A stretch of DNA of 64,000 bases from assembly GCA_019843655.1 (NCBI GenBank), contig JACDQD010000004.1:10788001-10852000 (forward strand), given 5' to 3'. The stretch is from Lethocerus indicus. Lineage: Eukaryota > Arthropoda > Insecta > Hemiptera > Belostomatidae. The notes beneath the pieces were generated by a model. It saw nothing but the letters and a program-made list of their open reading frames with translations. It was not told the DNA's origin and did not search any database. This document shows positions 54,006 to 64,000 of this stretch, in pieces (positions within the stretch are counted from its first letter, which is position 1; each line of letters opens with the position of its first letter). Position numbers and translations under genes: made by a program.

Positions 54006-57000
54006 CGCACATCTGAAACAATAGTATTCGCTCGTTTAAAGCAAAAACCCTACACACATTGATATGCCAGGAGATTTGTTGGTATTTTGAATTAAATTGC
54101 GGGGATCCATCAAGTAGCTCTATGATGAAATTGATGGCATCATTCTAGTACAATCGTAGAAGTCACGGAGGAAGCATTTAAGTACTTAGAACCCTCGGGA
54201 ATGTTTTCCTAAATTACTGAAGAAATAGAGAAGAGAAAAACGGAAGGATTCCGTCGAATACTCTCGAGGTAATTGAGAACCGTATTCAATTTGACCAGCC
54301 TGGAAGGATGTTCTTTGTTTCGATTACCAGAGAAGGATACACGTTTTTCGATAAAGTCTGTTTTGAAATGTGAAAAGAACAAGAAAAATTGACCTTAGTT
54401 TAAACAAGTTATCCTCAAACAGCATACCAGTAAAGGGACGTGAGAGGTACTTCTATTTAAAGGAACAGGTCCAGCGTAGGAAGGAGCCTACGATAGGGAC
54501 AGAATTTATAAGGGAAGGGTTTACGACTTATTTCCCGCCCTAACGGGGTTTTAATGATGCTCCCCCCAAAATCATATTCCGCACACCATCTTCCAAATCT
54601 GTAGAAACCAATGATGTTCACAAATAATAATGCCCTCATGAAATCGAGAAGATATCGCATAAACCTAGAGTTATGAATCGAAAACCCACAGCGGTCTTCT
54701 GGGATCCAGCAACCCTACGACCACAGTTCTCATTAACTTCACTCTATACACAGAACAATCACATGCCAACTTATAAATTCGTGCAAATAAGTATTTAGAG
54801 GGAATGAAAAAAGTATATCTTTCTTTATATAGAAGTTCAATATTAATAAGAGTACGTGTATAAGTATTATTATATGGCGAATCCAAAAACCAAGTAGTCA
54901 AAAGAAGAGCGTTAAAGAAAAAAATAAAATCGATTTCACTGTAACTATTTAGTACTACTTAGTTAGCTTTAACTCAGCTAGTTGATATACAATTATTCTT
55001 GATTATAGATCAACAAATAAACATTGTAGTAAGAATGTACGATTTCAGAATGTTTACAGTATTGACAATTTTGTTAGACAAATGATTAAATACAGATAGG
55101 AACACATACTATACGATATAATTATCTCGTTGTCTATTCATGAAACAACAAATGAAAACATTAATGCAATGTTTCATGGAAACAGTCTCTCAGTCAAATA
55201 TCATCAGATGTCTAGGATAACTCTTCAAGCAAACATTTGTTTTATGTCCAACAGGGGGAAAAACACCTTCAAACACGGCTTGAGGGTCTAATGAACTTGA
55301 TTCAGTTAGGGTTTAACCAAGAATATAATTCCTCGACTTTACAGAAAAGTATTAGTAGTAGGGGAATATTCCGTCGGTTTGGAAATCCTACAATTGGATA
55401 GGTAAACGGCAGTTCCTTAGCGTGCAAAACTAAATTATACGGACGGTCGGCGACAGCCCCGGCCCCGCCTCATCACCAGATTATCGATTAACCCGCCTGA
55501 ATAATTCCAACGGTTTGACCCGGGGAATAAATTGATGCCCTCTTACCAGCGGGGGTGGGGTGGTCATCGCATTCCAAATTCAAGCTGATACAAGCAGAAA
55601 TAACGCTGAACCTATACAAGACCAATACATGAAGCCCGCAAAGTAAAGGGGCGCGGTTTTTGATCTAGCAGTAAGTTTAAAAAGGAAAAGTTTGAAAAGC
55701 TACTATACAAAAGGTTATTATATACAATTTTAACAAAGCAATACATTCTACAATCTTTGTAAAAAAATTGTTTGTTTAATTTTAAAGGTTCCAGTCAACC
55801 CTCCTCAATCGGTAATGCCTTGAAATAAAGGTTGTAACAATTATTCAATGAGAAGGGGGGGAGGGGGATCATAACAAGGGAAAGTAGGGGTACAATTTCC
55901 CATAACCTTAAATCACCCACCGAAAAGCCTATGAATCCGACAGAACTTGTAGAGAGGGGTGGCACGAAGCCAAAAGAAACTTGGGGAGGCTTTAAACAAT
56001 ATTCCCTTCCTCTCCTTTCGCTCCAGTAGCAGCTTCCTTCTACTGGAAGTAACACGCCTCTATAGGAATATATTTTAATTTACTTATCTGAAAAATGTTG
56101 TACGGCAATATTACGTGTTTCAAAACCTCCTTCCAATTCAACACATCCAACATCCAATCCTTTCTACTTTAATCAGCTATAAACACATATTCCGAAATAA
56201 TCCTGTCCACACTGAAATAAACCTGAGACCGCCCTAACGGTTCCTTGTTGTTTTTAAATCTGTAATGACATTTCCAGCAACGGGAGTGAGATGATTGCAA
56301 ATTATCAACTTGGCTAATTCAGGTAAAAATTTGATCCTACAAACTGCTGGCTCTAATATATGTAGAAGCGCAAGAAAAAGAAACTCTTCTGCGACTCTAC
56401 AAAACGAAGAAATAAAGAAACTCTTTCTTTCCAGTTCGTTCTTTGATATTACCGTTTCTTCCCTCCCACTCACTCTCTTTCTTTCTCTCCCTTACTCCAC
56501 AGAGAACTACCGGCTGAGTGTTTGAAAGCATATAAGTAGGACCTCTGCCAGGTAGGAAGAGGCGCAGTATTATTTATGGAGGGTCGAAAGCCTTTTTTCC
56601 CCGGCAAAATGTCGCCCAAAGACCGCGCTGCCTCGGACGTTCACACTCCAGTCCATTGTCCATTGCTGCTCATAGGCATTGCACGGCATGTTTTACTTTA
56701 TTTTTTTCTATTTTACGTGAAGCTCTACTTTGAAAATCAAAGGAACAAGATAATGGAATCAGTGTTGCGCATTCGTTTCTGATGCAAAAGCAGAATTAAT
56801 TTAAAACTTTCTCCACCACAGGATACATATTTTAGACCACTCATGATCAATTAAACAGGCAAGTTACTAATTTTTCTGTAACAATTTTGCAATGCAGGCA
56901 GAAAAATGTGCACAGCGGCAAATAATGGTTACCCCGGTTGAGGTAATAACATTGAATGATAGTTTGTTCTGAACAGGCTTGAGACAAAAAAAATCACTCC

Positions 57001-59065
57001 AACAGAAACAACCAAAAAAGAGATTTAATTTCGTTACTTCAATTTCAAAGTTATGACAAAATGGCTGATTTATAACATATAGCTGGAGTTTATAACAAAA
57101 AGTAAAGAAACCAGACATGGTGATCCACCATGTCCACAAATTTTAAATTTTCTGTCGGGAACGTAACACGACATCTTGTCATCTTTCTTATGTCAGAAAA
57201 ATTCTAGAGGATTGCGTAACAAGGAGAAGAAGCGGTATATATTATTCATTGTTATTGACTGCAAAAGGCTTCACGGTACACTCATACTTCATACAACTCC
57301 GAAGCGAGCAATGTGCTTGCATAGACAACGAATACATTTCATGGACGATATGTTCTACTCACATATATGAGATTTAGATGCAGACTTGATTTATTTCAAA
57401 ATAAATGTGTTTTATTACACCACCAGTGTAAATTTTTTCAGTCACCTCTTTGCTCTAGATTATAGGAGTTTGTTTTTCTCAATCGCTAGTAGCGTTCTCT
57501 TAATACGAAAGTTAACTTTCCTGCGGGAGTATGAAGATAACAAATCTGGTATTCCTCAAACCTATTCAAGTGGGTAAACACTACACAAAGTAAACTAAAA
57601 TTCACATTGATTATATTCTATTCTTGCCAAATATATTTTTTTATAAATAAACGTAATTTTGTATAACATTATACCTTACTCGATCTATCAAAAATAACTA
57701 ACTCTCATAATTCGCTTAATTATATCGTATAATTAGAAACGCCATAATGCTGGGAATACCTTTAATCTCACATATGCTTCAAATTTGACATACCTAAGGT
57801 ATTAATGGTAATTCACAATAATATTATTCCATAAATATTTACACCCATTAAAAAAACAAGGTCCGGTAATAACGCCTTTTGCTGTTGTGTTTGAAACAAG
57901 TAAAAATTTGTTCTCCATAAAAACGGTCCGATAATAAATTACGAGCCTAAACAAAAATGAATGCTGAAATGTTTTACTGATAACGCGCTGGGGCCCTATC
58001 TCGCCAATATAAATGGAAATACCATCCTTTAGGATGTGCCCTATATTTGGAAGGCGTTTACTTGTGTTCGATAACGGTGATCCTTTTAAATAATTTCTCC
58101 GTGTTATACACACCCCAAAGAAAGGGGGCCAAAAGAAATGAGCATGAAAGAAATGATATGAAACAAATTCTAAATATTACAGAAATTTGAACACTAATTC
58201 GAATCATTTAATTCTTAAGCTCAGAACCTCACCTCTTAACGTATTCTATAAACGTATTTTAGTGTATATATTGACTTTTACTGTCTGAAAGTCAATAGAG
58301 TGTTTAGTACGCTCACAAAGGAGAGATATTGGAAAGTATCGCTACAACGAAACAGCAATATAGAAGCGTCAAGTGTTCATTAAATATAAGACCAAAAAAT
58401 AACGTTACTACAGACTTTCAGTCAATATTGAGCTCCAAGTTCCATTTGGAGCTTTAATGACAAAAACAATACAGAATAAGCTTAAGAGAACAATTACCGG
58501 TCATGAACTTGATGCAAGATGAAGTACGGTTCTAAGGGAAGTTTGGTATTGTTCTGGATACGGTATTTTTCTAATGACTACTATTCTGCACCATACAAAG
58601 GGGGAAGTGAGAAAAACAAATTCTACAAAATCCATTAAACAATACGAAAAAATGCGAAATTGTTATATAGCATTAAAAAATCCGGTGGTGTAAGAAAATT
58701 TACGAATTTTATACATGAGTAACTTGTACACGTTGTACAATCAGTCTACTATTATGTAATGACATCAAGTCAGTTATTCTGGCTGTACTTGCACTGAACT
58801 GTAACAGTCTTACAGTTTACACAGTCAACCGACATCTGTCCTGTTGGTACGAACACCGAATTGCTATCGGTATGCTGGTGACGATGGCGAGCCGCCAGAA
58901 CGCCATGTCTAGTTGAGCACCATAAAAACCATAAAAGGGTGGGGAGAATCGCACGGATAATTATCAATCGGTAAAACAAAACTGAAGCCAGGCTATTAGA
59001 GCTCTGCATTATAAAGATAATGGGGTCGTTAAGCGATGACTCGGTTTACAATTCCCACCCCTAGC

Positions 59066-59068
<3 letters not shown>

Positions 59069-59107
<39 letters not shown>
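59069..59107. repeat. (AT)n microsatellite
   Basis: About 19 AT units upstream of rutabaga. Confidence 0.95.
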
Positions 59108-59112
<5 letters not shown>

Positions 59113-59901
59113 TACCGATAATTTGCAATGAAACTAGGAAGTTCAATAAGAATTGTATGTTCGCAGTACTACTATTAAAGTTGTAATGGCTTCAATTTTT
59201 CATTATCCTTATTTAAGGGACAATAACTAGAAAATAATAAAAGACTTTAACGTTTGCGCCTTAGAGACGTTTGCACAATGGTAAAATTTGTAATTGTAGA
59301 AGAAAATATGCTTCGCTTCTATAAGATAACCTTATAGAAGAACAATCTGTTCTAAGAACAGCGATGAAGACCTGAATATTATTATATATATTGTAGTCCT
59401 TTTTAATTCGGATCGATTCCCTGATTAGTAGCTCTGTTCATATATAAGGAGGCGGAGTGCAGGGAGGGTTATTCTGCCCGTTGGTAATTGGACGGAGAGC
59501 CTTTGCGGTTCAACAAAGCGAACCTATCCGTCTTACTCTGTCGACGTCATTCCCTGGCCCTGGCCTACCCCCGATCCCTCGGATAGCTCATTCGCCTCTT
59601 TTGTACGAAAGACCGCGGCCCCTGATTAATTTTCCTATCCCATTTCCATCCATTTCTCCCTCCTCTCCCTTTCTCTTTCTCTCTCTCCTCTTTTCTCTCC
59701 CCCAACCCCGACCCGCCCGCTATCACCCTCTACACAATCTAAAGCAAAATCTTTTCGCGCTGAAATATAGAGGTCAATTATTCCACAGAGACAATGGGAC
59801 AACAGGGGCAGAGTCGGGAACATTATTCTAACCCCCCGAACATGAAAACAAGAAACTGAACCGAAATGATTTGCAGACATGCTACACTCTACTACTATCC
59901 C

Positions 59902-59918
59902 CACTCGCTGACTTGGCC
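59902..59918 (+). repeat. Isolated copy of the dispersed CTCGCTGAYTTGG motif
   Basis: CACTCGCTGACTTGGCC matches the opening of the repeats at 4591, 6332 and 9068 but lacks their downstream parts. Confidence 0.35.
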
Positions 59919-62900
59919 TTACATGGTTTTCATTCTCGCCATGGACAATAGCATTCCGTCGTTAAAACAGTGGGGCGTCTGCGCACGTCGGCTGACGAGA
60001 CTGAAACATGATACCGATGATAAGATGCTGGAAATCGATACAGCATCAGGATGGTACAACATAGCAAATTCACATCTTACATAAAATCATCCTCAGCGAG
60101 TAACTGTATCAGTGTTATTAGGCCTACGCAATGCTCTATCGAAAGGCAAATACAAATGTGTTTAAGTCAATCATTAAAGCGGTATTACGGGACAATTTTA
60201 CATGAACAACCCGCAAATTAGAAATGGATCCAGTTAATTTCAAATTTCAATTCAGCCGCGAACGGATGTCTCTCCGATTTCTATCGGATGACTAGCTTCA
60301 ATATCCCTCAACTACAATACGCCCAAAATTCATTATTTTCACACTTGAAATTTACAAGACAAAGTGGAAATCTGGTCTAGAGCCTGAATTTTGCTACTTT
60401 ACTATTTTTCGCCTAATTAATATTAACAGATAGCCAGGCATCTTGAAAATTTCGTGTCGTGGAACGTAAAACTGAACTCTGAAACTCCCGTCTCTACACA
60501 ACTCCTATCATTAGTAAGACCAATTTCAAATGCATTGAATGACGAAAGAAAACTTTCTTCTTTACTATGTTATACCCTACAAAACTAAAACACCGGGCAG
60601 CAGACCTGATAAAGAAATCTCCATTCGCACAACGCTACGACCTTATCATCAATTTATTGACCAATCCGCAGAATTATTTCTTCTCCCGGAAATCATTTAT
60701 CGTGGCAGACAATTAAGAAGAATGGGCTCTTAGAGGGACGCCAAGGTGCCAGACTCCTCGTTGGAATTGTTCTTCGGAAATTTTATTAAATCGTTTAATT
60801 AGAATCCTTTGTTTTCTCCCTAACAAAACGGTAAGGAACGAGACTGCGAGAACAGCTCAGATAACCCGGAGGTTATCGTTCTTCCGAAGAATGTCCGCTG
60901 GAAGATTGGCCTCGAAACCGTATATAAATCATCGGTTTGTTGCGCCTGTGTTTGTGAATGGATGTTTAAGTATTTTTGTTGCAGTCAACAAATTTTATGG
61001 GCGAGTAAATCTTTATCTATCATTCATCTGCGTTTTAAAATATTCTATTACTTTCATAATTTGTAACATACACCATTATGACCGAAAGGACTAAAAACAT
61101 CTATTCTGTTATTCATTTATGTTTATCTTATTTCTTCAGACAGTAATAATTGTATTAATAGAAGGAATTTGATTAAATCTAATGTACGAGAATCTGGAAT
61201 TTTTGCTATACATAAATATAACCCTTGATAATATTAGTCTACTATTTGTTAATATCATAATGTTATATATAATACTTTGGAGAAAGTGTTTTTATTGAAT
61301 TGTAGTTCGTCCAATATAATATTATATATATCGTTTTCCATATCTATGTTTATCGTGTCATTGCGACGCAAGAAAATTCACATCTATAATTAAATTAAGA
61401 AGAACTGTTTTCGGATATCTTTCGAAAATTCTAAATAGGTGACACTAGTCCAGACCGGAATTATAAGCGGATAGGGGGATATCTCCTGAGAGGTAGCGGT
61501 TAATTCATTACTCGAGGGCTAATAAATGGAACCCTAATGGAGGCACTTCCAACTGAAACGTAGATGGCGGACTCCGCAAGAGTTCGAAATGCACACCCGC
61601 CATAACTAAGCTCAGGTTACCCGCGCGGTATATTCGAATCAACATTAATCTATTGCCAACGCCGAGATATGAGCAACTGAGGCCCGACCAGTGGAATCCC
61701 GGGCAAGTTATCTCACCACTCATGGGCCACCGATTACAACCCCCCAAACACGACCAATCCCTAAAATGGAGTAACTATTTCGTGTAACTTTTCAATCAAA
61801 AATCCCAACAACAGCCCAAGTACACAAACTGAAATGACTAAATTACAGATAGTAAGTTATGTCAGAAGACTGGTAAAATTTAACATTTCCGAGTGAGATA
61901 ATTGGAAAAATTCCATTAATATGCCGCGTACCTTGAAAGGTAGGCGCCAATCTTGAGTTCTGGAATTCAGGACACATTTTTTTAAATTTGAAATGTAATT
62001 AACAAAATGATCTATTAAACAATAGTGTCACTTAGAAAACATAAACATATATATACTATAGAATATTACGACGAAGCACAGCGTAGGTCAATTTTGATCT
62101 TAGGGTTTTACGGCCTAAGGCATACTAATACAACTCAACTGATGATCCCCTGAACTTACATTGAGAACAGTGTTCATTCAAGTACTCGGGGTAACATTTT
62201 GTAAACCGGGCATGACCCTGTTACAGCTGTTCCACAAGTTATCGATTAGCATGAATCTGTACCAGGGCCACCCACGAGTACCCTCTTGAACAAAGTTTAT
62301 ACGGATAATGCAGCCTAATAAGAGAAAACGTCGTTTAAGGAACCTGAAGTAATTGCTGGAAATAAATTTCTACCCACTGGAAAGTATTGAATCTCAGGGA
62401 ATATGGATCTCGAGGCCAAATGGAGGCACGGTCTACTACCTTTTTGGTTAATTGATAGGAAGTATACACCTTATAAGGCTTCGGCAATCGCATCAAATTA
62501 TCTGTCGGGTCCCAATTACAGATAATTAAAACTTAAATTTTCGTACTTGCATTCCAATTACAGTCCATCTAAATTCTAATCTCATTTAAAATGCTTTGAA
62601 CATCACAGTTTCCTGAAGTACGGTTCCTTGGTGGAATTAATAAAATCAATTATTATTATAATAATATTCTTAATTGTAACCAACCTTACGACCAATTGAA
62701 AGTACACAATTCAGGGAGTTCCTCCTGAAATTAATTTGAAATTGAATTTATTTGATACATATATTTTATTTCGTTATGAATCTAACTCTAATCTATAGGA
62801 ACGATATAATAATAGGAAACAATGTAAGAGAAACCCAGTCTTCGAGAAAACTAAAAAATATTGCTAAAGAAAGGGCTTAGTAATTACATTTGGGTCCCTA

Positions 62901-64000
62901 TGTTTATACAGGGTGAATGATTATTCAATTGACTTCATAAAGAAATTGACTTGCATTTGTCCAGCGGGTTTAATTTTGTCACTGTGTAACTAAATATTAA
63001 CGTTTCATAATTCTTTATTTTCATAAATAATTCATAAATATGAATGATCACTTTTTAAACGTTTCTTTTGCTCCGTGTCCAACTTAGTTCCGAGATACAA
63101 TATGCAAAAATTATATCCAAAGTAGGAAAACTTTATTTTTCATTATAGTTAGTCAACTGTAAATAATTACGCTCCTAAAAAATGAAAATAAAAAGCAAAT
63201 TAATTTATAATAAATTATTGGATTTTAATTTGTAAGGAAAGAAGAAGTTCCTTCCGCTAATCACTGCCACCACTAAATGTATTTAAAGGCGGAATTACGA
63301 ATTCATACATGGCTTTAGGCTCCGGGCCAAATTAGTTCAGTTGGCCAAAACTCCATTGAATGTTCAACTAAAGTAGAAATAGTAATAACGAGGCGATCTA
63401 TGTAGTGAAAGTTTTCATTTTGAAATGCAAATATTCGGAGATTAATTATCCAACAAACTTGGAGAAATAGCTGGAACCTTTGGTACCAACCTAAACTAAT
63501 TTAGCGCATTTTACATTATTCCTTTTACGTTGCGAAATGGTAGACACCATACCGAAATAACGATCAACAAATATCTATCTACTCATTGTTACTACGAGAT
63601 TCCAATTTTCTGCTGGATTAGGCAGATTATTACAACCCAATCAATATCACTTATTGAACATAAATGTGCGACAGAATTCCCTTTTCTGCTAAATAATACT
63701 TTGTTAATAATACTACAACAAATACTGTTAAACACATCTCGTGCAGCTTAGAATCAAGGCCGCGGAGAGCACTATATGCGATACCACAACGCGATCAATT
63801 AAATCAAATTGCTCACTATATCAAGTAACGTATTGCGCACACGTCACGATCAAATGGTTTTATATTAAGTTCAACGGTTATTCTGATTATACTAACTAGT
63901 CATACATAGACCCCACGAAGAACACACAAGGGCCAACGCCTCATTCAATTGGATTTACATCAATATAGAGAGACCTTTTTTGGCGGACATAATGAATCTT

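Larger units (their letters stand above)
54006..64000. other. Non-coding DNA upstream of rutabaga
   Basis: Ten kb with no recognisable coding sequence. It probably includes 5' non-coding exons, introns or promoter of rutabaga, none of which I can place. Notable patches: GC-rich near 55.44-55.58 kb; pyrimidine-rich tracts at 56.4-56.5 kb; a TATATAAGG followed by a GC-rich stretch and long CT tracts at 59.44-59.73 kb, which has the look of a promoter but with no gene attached. Confidence 0.5.

Noticed and set aside
57802..58113. 103-codon minus-strand ORF
   Set aside because: No recognisable motif and no splice partners; considered a chance ORF.
59457..59831. 124-codon plus-strand ORF with a Pro/Ser/Phe-rich middle
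   Set aside because: The composition simply follows the CT-rich tract, and there is no similarity or gene structure around it.

Overview
The window is nuclear DNA from an animal, most likely an insect. The genes have many short exons with GT-AG introns and AT-rich introns and intergenic DNA. (TA)n, (AC)n and (TAA)n microsatellites are frequent. There is a chitin-binding peritrophin-like gene, and the adenylate cyclase is of the insect rutabaga type. No bacterial operons, ribosome binding sites, viral genes or intact transposase/reverse transcriptase ORFs were seen. The exact order of insect cannot be told from this sequence alone.

Layout, left to right. 1-9.6 kb is non-coding, with decayed repeats, hairpins and at most one terminal exon of an unseen plus-strand gene (9589-9719). 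At 9.8-12.3 kb (minus) lies a secreted protein made of about eleven near-identical 58-residue units; as given, the array carries three 1-bp deletions. At 13.4-17.0 kb (plus) is Cdk5, seven exons, complete. At 19.3-21.5 kb (minus) is a secreted multi-domain CBM14/peritrophin-like protein, six exons. At 21.85 kb (minus) is tRNA-Thr(AGU). At 24.4-25.3 kb (minus) is an intronless NAD(P)H-hydrate dehydratase (Naxd/CARKD). Near 26 kb is a foldback (inverted-repeat) element. At 28.2-34.6 kb (plus) is a neprilysin-like M13 metallopeptidase, 17 exons, complete. At 36.5-54.0 kb (minus) is rutabaga, a Ca2+/calmodulin-type adenylate cyclase, for which I could chain 27 coding exons in consistent phase into about 1716 residues. 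54-64 kb is non-coding upstream DNA.

The most notable item is a small three-exon gene of unrecognised family on the plus strand (36960-37735), nested entirely inside the last rutabaga intron. It predicts about 180 residues with three hydrophobic segments and a poly(A) signal 19 bases after its stop. Other points worth checking are a candidate 6-nt microexon in the rutabaga calmodulin-regulatory region, the frame-breaking deletions in the repeat-protein array, a long intronic hairpin in the neprilysin gene, and the orphan exon antisense to the repeat-protein 3'UTR.

Cdk5, rutabaga and neprilysin-type peptidases all have nervous-system roles in animals (neuronal kinase, learning-related cAMP synthesis, neuropeptide turnover). 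Nothing in the sequence shows that they are co-regulated here. All exon structures were derived by eye from splice signals, reading phase and family conservation.
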